Assembly: GCF_008042145.1 (NCBI RefSeq)
Contig: NZ_RDBH01000065.1
Span: 1 to 36,750 of the forward strand
DNA: 36,750 bases
Reading direction: 5' to 3'
Origin: Streptomyces sp. adm13(2018)
GTDB taxonomy: Bacteria; Actinomycetota; Actinomycetes; Streptomycetales; Streptomycetaceae
Both the position numbers and the translations under genes were made by a program. Shown here in pieces: positions 1 to 5,746 of the stretch. The stretch's first letter is position 1, and the number at the start of each line of letters is the position of its first letter. Under the pieces are notes generated by a model. That model did no database searches, was not told the DNA's origin, and was given only the letters and a program-made list of their open reading frames with translations.

Positions 1-27
1 GCTCCGTCGTGCGCGACGCCGCCCCGG

Positions 28-272
28 TCAGGACGACTGCCCCGGCGTCCCGCCGATCTCCGGGGCGACCGGGCGCTCGAAGAAGGTCTCCCGTACCACC
101 GTCGCCCGCGTCCCGCTCACCCCGTCGATCGCGTAGAGCCGCCGCAGCTCGTCCCGCAACCGCTCGGGGTGACGATCTCATCGACGTGGGTCACGAACAG
201 ATCCGCCTGGCCGCACCGGAAGCATCCTCCGATCGTCCACTCGTAGAGGGCGAGGATCGCGTCAGGTGTCAT
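28..272 (-). pseudogene. Frame-broken small ORF, about 81 aa if repaired
   Basis: Reading starts at an ATG at 272 preceded by a GGAGA ribosome site and runs MTPDAILALYEWTIGGCFRC..., then meets a stop at 117. If one C is added to the four-C run at 166-169 (GGGG on the plus strand), the frame continues as ERLRDELRRLYAIDGVSG... and ends at 28-30. Both halves read like ordinary protein, while the unshifted tail (Ser, Cys, Gly, Thr only) does not. A single-base loss in a homopolymer, either real decay or a sequencing error, is the simplest reading. The N-terminal half has a CxxC-like pair (CFRC). The family is not recognised. It points away from the genes at 573 and beyond. Confidence 0.5.
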
Positions 273-431
273 GCCGGTCTCCGTTGCCGTGGCCGAGTGG
301 CGACCTGTGGCCGCACTAGTGCATGGAGGGAGCAGCCATCCAGCCTGCCCTCCCTTATGACCAACGGAGAGGCTTGTCACCTGGTGGTTCATCCTTTCGA
401 GTGAACGTGTGTTCTATTCGAGAAGATACCT

Positions 432-466
432 CTAGCCCTGCGGCATGGGCCAGACCACAGGGCTAG
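432..466. repeat. Inverted repeat, 9-bp arms
   Basis: CTAGCCCTG at 432-440 is answered by its exact reverse complement CAGGGCTAG at 458-466, with a 17-base loop. It lies in the 300-base gap between the broken gene at 28-272 and the XRE gene at 573. No T-run follows on either side. It could be an operator or a hairpin between the divergent units; the sequence does not decide. Confidence 0.45.
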
Positions 467-509
467 GACCGATCGATTCCGGTCATACCCTTTCGGCCGC
501 AGTTGAATC

Positions 510-552
510 ATGATCATCAAAAGCGGCAAAGTAGCTGCTGACAAATGATCAT
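510..552. promoter_or_regulatory. Paired ATGATCAT palindromes, candidate operators
   Basis: The 8-bp palindrome ATGATCAT occurs at 510-517 and again at 545-552, with centres 35 bp apart. It is AT-rich in a GC-rich background and sits directly upstream of the XRE-type regulator starting at 573. Two palindromic sites in front of a repressor-like gene fit autoregulation. No convincing -35/-10 pair could be placed between them. Confidence 0.4.
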
Positions 553-572
553 GACCAGTCGAGCTTGGACGC

Positions 573-839
573 GTGCCCGCCGACCAGCCCGAATGGATCG
601 CCCACGCCCAACGGGCGCTCGGCGAGAACGTTCGTGGCGCCCGGGTCTACGCCAACCTCACACAAGAGGAACTCGCTCACCGGGCCGAGATCGACAGGTC
701 ATCCGTTCAGCGGCTCGAGGGCGGCCACAACGACGTGCGGTTCAGCCACCTCCTCCGGGTCGCCGATGCGCTGAACGTGACGCTCGCGGAGCTGATGCCG
801 CGCGTCACAGCCAGGCGCGTCCAGGGCGACGGACCTTAG
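573..839 (+). CDS. XRE-family helix-turn-helix regulator
   Basis: This is an 88-aa protein that is almost entirely one Cro/C1-type HTH domain. Residues about 18-75 carry the usual pattern: an N-terminal helix, TQEELAHRAEIDRSSVQRLE as helices 2 and 3, and a closing hydrophobic helix HLLRVADALNVTLAEL. The GTG at 573 is chosen because the protein then begins just before helix 1, as in most short XRE proteins; the ribosome site is weak. The family binds palindromic operators as a dimer, and two ATGATCAT palindromes lie 20-60 bp upstream. Whether it controls the minus-strand phage genes or only itself is not shown. It could equally be a host gene flanking the element. Confidence 0.8.
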   Translation: MPADQPEWIAHAQRALGENVRGARVYANLTQEELAHRAEIDRSSVQRLEGGHNDVRFSHLLRVADALNVTLAELMPRVTARRVQGDGP

Positions 840-929
840 CGGGGATCATGCCGGAGTGATGCCGTCCGGCAACAGTGTCCGGGTACATCTTTCTCGCCCC
901 GCAGGGCCCGCCTTGTCAGTCCCGCCTCG

Positions 930-935
930 TAGGCT
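930..935 (+). promoter_or_regulatory. -10 box (TAGGCT) of a leaderless gene
   Basis: TAGGCT fits the actinobacterial TAnnnT -10 pattern and ends 7 bases before the ATG at 943. There is no ribosome site between them, so transcription would start at or next to the start codon. Confidence 0.5.
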
Positions 936-942
936 TGCACCC

Positions 943-1113
943 ATGACGATGCCCGAGCAGTCGCCGGCCCAGCCCAGTGCCGCGGCCATCAACGCGGAGA
1001 TCCGCGCGCTGTGGGTCGACGGGGCGCTGCCGGCCGAGCGCCGTGGGGAGTACGCCCGGCTCGTCGTCGCTTGGGCCGAGGCGATGCGTGCCGAGCAGGA
1101 GCTTGCAGCTTAG
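943..1113 (+). CDS. Small hypothetical protein (56 aa)
   Basis: The short protein begins MTMPEQSPAQ, has a low-complexity N-terminus and then one amphipathic helical stretch (AEIRALWVDGALPAERRGEY and onwards) ending EQELAA. It has no recognised domain. The start at 943 is supported by a TAGGCT box 7 bases upstream and by the lack of a ribosome site, the arrangement of leaderless mRNAs. Its stop codon TAG forms part of the TAGGAT box of the next gene. Small proteins of this kind next to DUF6221 and DUF6233 genes are common in Streptomyces chromosomes and plasmids. No function is proposed. Confidence 0.6.
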   Translation: MTMPEQSPAQPSAAAINAEIRALWVDGALPAERRGEYARLVVAWAEAMRAEQELAA

Positions 1114-1116
1114 GAT
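1111..1116 (+). promoter_or_regulatory. -10 box (TAGGAT) overlapping a stop codon
   Basis: TAGGAT starts with the TAG stop of the previous gene and ends 7 bases before the GTG at 1124. The spacing matches the box before the gene at 943, suggesting a second leaderless start inside a tight gene pair. Confidence 0.45.
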
Positions 1117-1123
1117 CCGCCTC

Positions 1124-1318
1124 GTGGCGATCGAACTCTCTGACGAACTGATCAAGCTGGAGCAGGCCGCATGGGCCGAGATCCAGGCGAAGGAACTGAC
1201 CGCGGACACCGCGATCGCGGTACAGGCCGCGGTCACGGCTCACGCTCAGGCGACCAGGCAGTCCCGGTACGACGTGGAGATGGCGCTCAAGAAGCAGGTG
1301 CGGGGGGCCGCCGACTAG
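1124..1318 (+). CDS. Small hypothetical protein (64 aa), helical
   Basis: The GTG at 1124 opens an all-helical, strongly amphipathic protein (ELSDELIKLEQAAWAEIQAK ... QVRGAAD). No catalytic or metal-binding motif is visible. It follows the gene ending at 1113 by 10 bases and has a TAGGAT box exactly 7 bases before its start and no Shine-Dalgarno sequence, so it may be made from its own leaderless message as well as by read-through. The pattern resembles small Streptomyces proteins of unknown function; an antitoxin-like or coiled-coil role cannot be argued from sequence alone. Start choice is fairly firm because no other start in this frame has a plausible signal. Confidence 0.6.
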   Translation: MAIELSDELIKLEQAAWAEIQAKELTADTAIAVQAAVTAHAQATRQSRYDVEMALKKQVRGAAD

Positions 1319-1324
1319 CTACGG

Positions 1325-1657
1325 CTACGGCCGCCACGCGTCCTGATAGTCAGGGTGGCCAGCGTATGCGAGCGCAAGTACCCGCAGAACATCGATGCCC
1401 CACGGAGCGCCCTCACCGGGAATGAACCGCGGCTCGTTGTCGCCCAGGCCCCTGACGTCGACAAGTGGCGGTTCGCACAGTGCGATGATCTGGCGCTTGG
1501 CGTCCAGCTCGGCTCGGAATCGGGAGGCGGACATCAACACGGTCGTGCCCTGCATGGTGCCCACCACCCACCGCATACCGCTGATGCTCTGGGCGTCGCC
1601 TAGTCCTCGAGTGTCCTCGTCGAGGCGGGCGCGGAGGAACGCGATCAGGTCGTCCAT
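1325..1657 (-). CDS. DUF6221-like protein
   Basis: This 110-aa protein begins MDDLIAFLRARLDEDTRGLG and ends with LAYAGHPDYQDAWRP. The opening (acidic helix with FLRARLDED) and the HPDY..AWRP ending are the features I associate with DUF6221, a family of short proteins widespread in Streptomyces and of unknown role. The middle contains RFRAELDAKRQIIALCE, matching the family's 'EAKRRIVAL' helix. The ATG at 1657 is chosen because TACAGT lies exactly 7 bases upstream on this strand, a leaderless arrangement, and a longer open frame upstream reads as low-complexity shadow. It is divergent from the DUF6233-like gene at 1721, with 63 bp between starts. Often found on accessory DNA. Confidence 0.75.
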   Translation of the reverse strand: MDDLIAFLRARLDEDTRGLGDAQSISGMRWVVGTMQGTTVLMSASRFRAELDAKRQIIALCEPPLVDVRGLGDNEPRFIPGEGAPWGIDVLRVLALAYAGHPDYQDAWRP

Positions 1658-1664
1658 GGGCCTC

Positions 1665-1670
1665 ACTGTA
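1665..1670 (-). promoter_or_regulatory. -10 box (TACAGT) of a leaderless gene
   Basis: On the minus strand TACAGT is followed by 7 bases and then the ATG at 1657. Together with the box at 1708-1713 it makes a compact back-to-back promoter region. Confidence 0.45.
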
Positions 1671-1707
1671 CGAGCAGCCGCTGACAGCCGGGCGCGTTCC
1701 GCAGGAC

Positions 1708-1713
1708 TAGAAT
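1708..1713 (+). promoter_or_regulatory. -10 box (TAGAAT) of a leaderless gene
   Basis: TAGAAT ends 7 bases before the ATG at 1721 with no ribosome site between, matching the spacing seen before 943, 1124 and 1657. Confidence 0.5.
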
Positions 1714-1720
1714 CGAACGC

Positions 1721-2065
1721 ATGTCCGATGAGCTGACGTCGCCCGAGCTGGAGAAGTTGCGCTTCCTCTACCGCGTGCAGCTCAGCCACGTCGCCCAGAC
1801 CGAACGCTGGATCGAAGCCGAACTCGCCCGGGTGCGGGAACGCGCCGCCCGCCGGCCGATCCCCGACGGCCCGGCGTTCGTCCTCTCCTACCTGCGCGTC
1901 GGCGGCAAGGCGACCGCGGACTCGGTGCACCTCGGCGACTGCCGCATGGCCAGCCACCACACGAAACCGCTCGACCAAGAGCAGGCCCGGCAGGCCATCA
2001 CCTCCGGCGGCATCCGTGCCTGCGAGATCTGCCGGCCCGACTCGGAGCTCGGCGTGCTGGAGTAG
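1721..2065 (+). CDS. DUF6233-like protein
   Basis: The 114-aa protein has a helical N-terminal third (LEKLRFLYRVQLSHVAQTER), a Pro/Arg linker, then a compact C-terminal part with VHLGDCRMASHHTKPLDQEQ followed by ACEICRPDSELGVLE. The combination H-x-G-D-C ... C-x-x-C-RPD-x-E-LG-LE is characteristic of DUF6233, a Streptomyces family that may bind metal through its conserved Cys and His residues; its function is unknown. The start at 1721 is preceded by TAGAAT at a 7-base distance, so the message is probably leaderless. It lies head to head with the DUF6221-like gene. Proteins of this family are often found with other DUF62xx genes in variable regions. Confidence 0.75.
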   Translation: MSDELTSPELEKLRFLYRVQLSHVAQTERWIEAELARVRERAARRPIPDGPAFVLSYLRVGGKATADSVHLGDCRMASHHTKPLDQEQARQAITSGGIRACEICRPDSELGVLE

Positions 2066-2088
2066 GCGGGACGTCGCATTCTGGAGGG

Positions 2089-2298
2089 ATGAGTGCCCCG
2101 ATAGTCGTCCACCGGCCCAGCCCAACCGGCGGCCGCCGCGTCACCGCCGGCGGCGAGATCCTCGGTCTGGCCTACGACGACCACGACCTCATCGAGTTCC
2201 TGCGCCGGGCCGGTCTGCCTGACGGGGAGCGGATCCTGGACGACCCGCAGTGGGTGGAATGGCGGGGCGGGCGAGCGCACCAGTACCAGGCGGCGTGA
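2089..2298 (+). CDS. Small conserved Streptomyces protein (69 aa)
   Basis: The sequence MSAPIVVHRPSPTGGRRVTA... LILDDPQWVEWRGGRAHQY-type ending (exactly: GLPDGERILDDPQWVEWRGG) reads like a compact folded protein. It matches my memory of a hypothetical family common in Streptomyces, without an assigned function. GGAGGG lies directly against the ATG at 2089, too close for an ideal ribosome site; CATTCT at 2077-2082 could serve as a -10 box for a near-leaderless message. It follows the DUF6233-like gene by 23 bp and converges on the minus-strand gene at 2329. Confidence 0.65.
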   Translation: MSAPIVVHRPSPTGGRRVTAGGEILGLAYDDHDLIEFLRRAGLPDGERILDDPQWVEWRGGRAHQYQAA

Positions 2299-2328
2299 GT
2301 GCTTGCCGGTTGGTCGTCATTCAGAGGG

Positions 2329-2535
2329 TTACCCTTCGAACGCCCTGCGCTGAAGCTGCTTGGCCTGATCGGCATGGAGCGCGTGGAGTTGCTCAATGAG
2401 GCCTGCCATGCGCCACGTCGCAGCGTGCACCGTATCGATGACGCCTGGACGTTCCGCGCTGACGCCGAACTCGAAGGCATTACACAGTGCCGCCACGGCT
2501 CGTGTCGGTCCTGCGAACGTGATGGTGTGGCCCAC
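2329..2535 (-). CDS. Hypothetical protein (68 aa)
   Basis: The frame opens with GTG at 2535 preceded by AGGAG at a 6-base distance, and reads MGHTITFAGPTRAVAALCNA ... HALHADQAKQLQRRAFEG. The N-terminal part looks like a beta strand followed by a helix; the C-terminal half is helical and charged. I do not recognise the family. Codon use in this frame looks protein-like, whereas the overlapping plus-strand ORF does not show a credible start. It converges with the gene ending at 2298 and lies beyond the strong hairpin that closes the phage late operon, so it is probably a separate unit. Confidence 0.55.
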   Translation of the reverse strand: MGHTITFAGPTRAVAALCNAFEFGVSAERPGVIDTVHAATWRMAGLIEQLHALHADQAKQLQRRAFEG

Positions 2536-2621
2536 AGCTAGCTCCTAGCCTCAGACGCTGGATAACTGGCACTGTCGACAATCTACTGGGCGGCGTGCCA
2601 GCACCCGCAGCACAGCAGAAG

Positions 2622-2648
2622 GCCCCCGCCGCGTGATGCGGCGGGGGC
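2622..2648. terminator. Strong hairpin terminator of the late operon
   Basis: GCCCCCGCCGC at 2622-2632 pairs perfectly with 2638-2648 around a 5-base loop (GTGAT). It lies a few bases past the stop of the last minus-strand gene of the lysis region (2653). It is GC-rich without a long U-run, as is usual for Streptomyces terminators, and could work in both directions. Confidence 0.8.
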
Positions 2649-2652
2649 TCTG

Positions 2653-2802
2653 TCATTCCTCAGGGATCGGTTCGGGTGCCGGCTCGTCCGGCGGGGGTTC
2701 GGGCTGCGGTTCGAGTACGCCCAGGTCGACCAGGGCGGCCACGTCGCCGCCTGTCTCGTCGACCCGCAGGAAGACCCGCCGCTCGGACAGTGGTTCGCTC
2801 AT
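2653..2802 (-). CDS. Small acidic protein at the end of the lysis operon
   Basis: This 49-aa frame runs from ATG at 2802 to TGA at 2653-2655. It begins MSEPLSERRVFLRVDETGGD, continues VAALVDLGVLEP and ends in a Pro/Glu-rich tail of PEP/PDEP type. The charged, hydrophobically patterned first half and the acidic tail read as protein, and the position fits: 11 bases after the stop of the membrane-protein gene and directly before the terminator. The ribosome site is poor (CTGGA), so translation may be coupled to the upstream gene. The family is not recognised. Similar short C-terminal-tailed ORFs often close actinophage lysis cassettes. Confidence 0.6.
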   Translation of the reverse strand: MSEPLSERRVFLRVDETGGDVAALVDLGVLEPQPEPPPDEPAPEPIPEE

Positions 2803-2813
2803 AGCAATCCAGT

Positions 2814-3173
2814 TCACACGTCGTGGTGGATGAACTCGCGGGCCCTCTCCGGGATCGGCGGCGCGACCGGCGGCTCCAGTCCCGCGGCCCGGACCCAGTC
2901 GGTGAGCCCACGTACTCGGCCGATGAGGTAGCTGATGGCCACGCCTGCACCCTCGAGACGCTTCTCTTGCACCTCTGCGGCCGCCTCGAGTTCGTCGAGC
3001 CGCCCGGCCTGCCGGCCGATCTCCTTTCGCATGGCGTCCGTGACGACTGTGAAGTCGTCACGCCGGTGATCCCGCCGGGTCCGGCGGGCTGCCCGGCCGG
3101 TCCACACGGCCGCGCCGGCCGACGCCACCCCCACCACGCCGCTGGACACTGCGGTCCACATCTCGACGCTCAC
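2814..3173 (-). CDS. Membrane-anchored coiled-coil protein, lysis region
   Basis: The 119-aa protein has one hydrophobic segment at about residues 5-25 (TAVSSGVVGVASAGAAVW), an Arg-rich stop-transfer stretch (GRAARRTRRDHRRDD), then a helical region with heptad character (MRKEIGRQAGRLDELEAAAE) and a Pro-rich end. The GTG at 3173 follows CTGGAG at 7-8 bases and sits 4 bases after the upstream stop. It is the third membrane-type gene after the endolysin. Such proteins accompany holins in actinophages, possibly as a second holin or holin regulator. The sequence supports membrane anchoring; the lysis role is inferred from position. Confidence 0.75.
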   Translation of the reverse strand: MSVEMWTAVSSGVVGVASAGAAVWTGRAARRTRRDHRRDDFTVVTDAMRKEIGRQAGRLDELEAAAEVQEKRLEGAGVAISYLIGRVRGLTDWVRAAGLEPPVAPPIPERAREFIHHDV

Positions 3174-3177
3174 GGGC

Positions 3178-3600
3178 TCACTCCAGTTTCTTGGGGCGCG
3201 GGGGTTCTCTCCACCCGGCCACCACGATCACCGGCACTGTGGCTACCGCCCAGATCAGTGCCGTCACCCACCCCCTTGCGTTGTCTCCGAGAGGCCACCA
3301 CGACACGAGGTACGAGAGCATCCAGGGGACGACGATCACCAGCAGGGCAGGGAAACCGATCCAGTCCCGCCCCTCCGGTAGCGCTGACGACGCCGCAGCG
3401 AGCAGGCCGGACACGATCCAGCAGCAGGCCCAGGCGTCGAGAGGCATCAGATTGAGCAGCAGCCGGATGCCGCGGGTGTCCGGCAGAGGCTCGACGAGCT
3501 GCCCGAATCCGTACAGCGCCCACAGCATGCCGAAGCTGGCTAGGAAAGCTCCGCGGCGGCCGAGGATCCGGGACAGCCGCCGGGCAACGCGGCGCGGCAC
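3178..3600 (-). CDS. Four-helix membrane protein, putative holin-like
   Basis: The 140-aa protein starts with a basic, Arg-rich segment (MPRRVARRLSRILGRRG) followed by four hydrophobic segments at about 18-35, 45-70, 82-101 and 109-128, and ends with a short charged tail (PPRPKKLE). The GTG at 3600 abuts the TAG stop of the holin-like gene, so the two are almost certainly translated together. Position between the holin-like gene and a second membrane-anchored gene suggests a part in lysis, or an effect on the host membrane such as superinfection immunity. I do not recognise a named family. Confidence 0.7.
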   Translation of the reverse strand: MPRRVARRLSRILGRRGAFLASFGMLWALYGFGQLVEPLPDTRGIRLLLNLMPLDAWACCWIVSGLLAAASSALPEGRDWIGFPALLVIVVPWMLSYLVSWWPLGDNARGWVTALIWAVATVPVIVVAGWREPPRPKKLE

Positions 3601-3984
3601 CTACACCCCAGCCGGCCCGGCCGCCTTCACGGGGCTGGACTGCTCGAGGCGAGTGACAGCGACCGGAGGCGTGACCTGAGTCCGTTCCCACAGAGCGAGG
3701 AACGCGGCGACCGCGGCCATGACCATGCCCTGCTTCTCCGCCGTCCAGTCCAGGCCGAAGCCGACGAAGAGCGCCATGCCGGCCTGCGCCAGCTGCATGA
3801 TCGCGGCACCGAGAGCGCCGTCGCGGGCGACGATCGCGATCCACACGCCGACCACCGCGGCGAGGACGGCGTTGATGAGCGCCTGCTGGGTGGCGGAGAC
3901 GTCGAGCCCGAAGGCAGTCAGGAGCTTGAGCGCCGCGGCCACGAAGCCGAGGAGCAGAGCCGGTTCACGTCCGAAGATTCTCAT
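3601..3984 (-). CDS. Holin-like protein
   Basis: The 127-aa protein begins MRIFGREPALLLGFVAAALK and has three hydrophobic stretches, about 8-27, 36-53 and 58-78, with a fourth weaker one near 86-98, then a polar C-terminus. Size, spacing of segments and the position right after the endolysin gene (16 bases downstream) match the holins of many Streptomyces phages, which insert in the cytoplasmic membrane and open holes late in infection. The initiator ATG at 3984 is the first in frame. Which of the three adjacent membrane proteins is the actual holin cannot be settled from sequence, but this one fits best. Confidence 0.75.
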   Translation of the reverse strand: MRIFGREPALLLGFVAAALKLLTAFGLDVSATQQALINAVLAAVVGVWIAIVARDGALGAAIMQLAQAGMALFVGFGLDWTAEKQGMVMAAVAAFLALWERTQVTPPVAVTRLEQSSPVKAAGPAGV

Positions 3985-4000
3985 GATGGGTCCGATCGGG

Positions 4001-4273
4001 TCAGGAGTTGGTGGGGCCGGTCACGTCGACGGACACCGTGACAACGGCGTCCTTGATGGCCTTCTCGACGGCGGCGACGACCGCGGCCGTGTCGACGTCG
4101 TCGCCGAGCTGCGAGGCGAGGGCCTTGATGGCCGCGGTCTGGGCGGCGACCTGGGTGGCGAGCCCGTTGAGGATGGCCCAGGCGTCCGTCTTGCCCTTGC
4201 CCTTGTAGCCCCAGGTGCCGAACTGCACGAGGTTGCGGATCTCCTTGAGCTGCTTGGCCTGCTCGGGCGTCAT
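4001..4273 (-). other. Possible internal translation start, endolysin C-terminal domain
   Basis: Inside the endolysin gene, ATG at 4273 (Met180) is preceded by GAGGAGG with 5 bases between, as good a ribosome site as that of the full gene. It lies exactly at the linker/domain boundary and would give a separate 90-aa copy of the C-terminal domain. Internal starts yielding extra binding-domain subunits are known for several Gram-positive phage endolysins. Because GAG also encodes the acidic linker (EEDD), the site could be chance. Confidence 0.35.
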
Positions 4274-4810
4274 GTCGTCCTCCTCGGGACTGGGTGTCGG
4301 GGTGGTTCCGGGGCGGGGTGCGCCGCGCTGCACCCATGCGTAGAGGGGGCCGCCCGGGCAGGCTGTGGCGAAGCCGTCGCGGTGGCCCTTAATCTCGCTG
4401 CCGGCACCGTTTCTGCGCAGGAGTTCGATGCCGTCGCGGATCGCGTGCAGCATCGCGTCGGGCGGATCGGTCAGCCCGGACGAGCCGACGAGCCCGACGA
4501 TCGCGTAGTGGCCGCGGTTCAGCTCCTGGTTGCCGTTGGCGCCGGTGCGGCGGCCAATGCCGCGGCCTTCCAGGAGGTAGCCGTGGGGGCAGGCGGCGTA
4601 GTTGTAGGCGACGTCCGAGTAGTTCTCGACCTTGTTGGCGAGGTGGCTGGCGCGGATCGCCTTCCACTCTTCGAGGCAGGCGTCGTGGTCGGTGAGGAGC
4701 CGCGTGCTGACCGGCGTCCCCTCGTAGTGGACTTTCACGCCGTTGGTGCTGGACTGCTGGGGGGCGGCGGACGGCGGCCAGCCGAGCGCGGCCCGGGTGA
4801 CGAGCTTCAT
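4001..4810 (-). CDS. Endolysin, PGRP/amidase type
   Basis: This 269-aa protein fits an N-acetylmuramoyl-L-alanine amidase of the Amidase_2/PGRP fold, which cuts the bond between muramic acid and the stem peptide. Putative zinc ligands are H28 (KVHYEG), H143 (GHRD) and C151 (ACPG); GRGIGRRTGANGN and the conserved Tyr/His region at 100-105 also fit. A Pro/Thr linker (TTPTPSPEE, about 169-177) leads to a C-terminal helical domain (about 180-269) that may bind the wall or oligomerise. ATG at 4810 has GGAGG 5-6 bases upstream. The next genes are holin-like. It has no signal peptide, so release should depend on a holin. An in-frame internal start at 4273 is described separately. Confidence 0.88.
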   Translation of the reverse strand: MKLVTRAALGWPPSAAPQQSSTNGVKVHYEGTPVSTRLLTDHDACLEEWKAIRASHLANKVENYSDVAYNYAACPHGYLLEGRGIGRRTGANGNQELNRGHYAIVGLVGSSGLTDPPDAMLHAIRDGIELLRRNGAGSEIKGHRDGFATACPGGPLYAWVQRGAPRPGTTPTPSPEEDDMTPEQAKQLKEIRNLVQFGTWGYKGKGKTDAWAILNGLATQVAAQTAAIKALASQLGDDVDTAAVVAAVEKAIKDAVVTVSVDVTGPTNS

Positions 4811-4833
4811 GCACGCCTCCAGAGATGACGAAA

Positions 4834-4856
4834 GCCCCGGCCAGACGGCACGGGGC
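4834..4856. terminator. Small hairpin upstream of the endolysin gene
   Basis: GCCCCG (4834-4839) pairs with CGGGGC (4851-4856) across an 11-base loop, and on the minus strand the stem is followed by TTTCG. It lies between the tail-region gene ending at 4875 and the endolysin. It could be a weak terminator or attenuator separating tail from lysis genes. Confidence 0.45.
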
Positions 4857-4874
4857 GGACGGGGTGAGGGTTGG

Positions 4875-5123
4875 CTAGGCGGGCGGGCCGGTGACGGGCA
4901 CCTCGCTGCTCACGGACTCGTGCCGGATGATGCTCGTGATGTCGGTACCGAGCCGCGTGGACAGGGCCCGCGCGAAGGCGCCGACTTCCTCGACGACGGC
5001 TTCGGCGTCGATGTCGCCGCGGGTCGGGACGCCGATGACAACGGGCACGCCGCCAGTGAGCTCGGACCACAGGTTGACCTTGTAGACGACGCCGTCGGGG
5101 TCGAGACCGGGGAATTGGATCAT
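4875..5123 (-). CDS. Small phage protein between tail and lysis genes
   Basis: This is an 82-aa protein starting MIQFPGLDPDGVVYKVNLWS. ATG at 5123 is preceded by AGGAGG at 7 bases, an excellent ribosome site, which rules out the longer upstream frame. The first half is rich in beta-type residues; the second (ALSTRLGTDITSIIRHESVS) looks helical, then a short PVTGPPA tail. No domain is recognised. Genes of this size commonly sit between the last tail-fibre gene and the endolysin in Streptomyces siphoviruses, and are thought to be virion or lysis-associated, without firm evidence. Spacing to the upstream gene is 14 bases, so it belongs to the same operon. Confidence 0.7.
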   Translation of the reverse strand: MIQFPGLDPDGVVYKVNLWSELTGGVPVVIGVPTRGDIDAEAVVEEVGAFARALSTRLGTDITSIIRHESVSSEVPVTGPPA

Positions 5124-5137
5124 GGGTGACCTCCTGG

Positions 5138-5734
5138 TCAGGTGGTGAGCGAGTAGGAGACGTTGTCGAGGGCCGCCCATGACGCGCCGGTCGGGGTGGA
5201 CGGCGGGATCGTGATGATCACGCTGCCTGCCGCGTTGATCTCCATGCGCGCGTACATGTCGGCCGCCCACTCGGTCGCCGTGATGAAGTACCGCGAGGCC
5301 GCCGGGCGGGCGCCGGACGGCAGCGTTGCGATGGTGAGGGCGGTGGCCTTCGTGAAGGGGGCTGCGGTCGAGCGTTCGAAGGTGCCGCGGAGTTCGACGG
5401 CGTCGCCGAGGATGCGGTAGGCCGGGCTGCCGCCCTTGGCGACGTAGCCCGCGGCGAACGTGATCGGAATCCAGGCGCCCGAGCTGATCGTGCGCCATGT
5501 CCCGTCGCCCATCCGGGCTTCGTACCGGTCCTCGGTGGCGAGGTAGGTGATCATGCCGGGCACGGGGGCGGAGGCGCCGGTGAGCGTGGCGGTCCTTGAG
5601 GTGGCTGACGTGAACCGCATGACGGTCCGCGGGGCGACCGCGTCGACGATTCCGGCGGCCAGTGACTGGGCGTTCGGGGCGTCTGTGAGAGCGGCGACGC
5701 TGATGGACTGCCCATACGGGTCCGATGTGGGCAT
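5138..5734 (-). CDS. Putative tail fibre / minor tail protein
   Basis: The 198-aa protein is rich in Thr, Ala, Ser and Gly with an alternating beta pattern throughout (TVMRFTSATSRTATLTGAS, SSGAWIPITFAAGYVAKGG). It starts MPTSDPYGQSISVAALTDAP. The segment from about 60 on (MITYLATEDRYEARMGDGTW, then RTISSGAWIPI) resembles the 'YLADTDRYEVYDGSAW' turns typical of phage tail-spike or fibre tips that carry receptor-binding heads. No collagen repeats or catalytic motif are seen. ATG at 5734 has GGGAG 6 bases upstream. It follows two other tail proteins of like composition, so a role in the tail tip or host binding is a reasonable inference. Confidence 0.7.
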   Translation of the reverse strand: MPTSDPYGQSISVAALTDAPNAQSLAAGIVDAVAPRTVMRFTSATSRTATLTGASAPVPGMITYLATEDRYEARMGDGTWRTISSGAWIPITFAAGYVAKGGSPAYRILGDAVELRGTFERSTAAPFTKATALTIATLPSGARPAASRYFITATEWAADMYARMEINAAGSVIITIPPSTPTGASWAALDNVSYSLTT

Positions 5735-5746
5735 GGAGTACTCCCG

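Noticed and set aside
2299-2541. Plus-strand frame opposite the gene at 2329-2535
   Set aside because: It has no ribosome site and a less protein-like sequence than the minus-strand frame, which has AGGAG at 6 bases.
3719-4828. A 369-codon plus-strand frame opposite the holin and endolysin genes
   Set aside because: It has Gly/Val/Ala-rich shadow composition, while the opposite strand holds an amidase with plausible zinc ligands and good ribosome sites.
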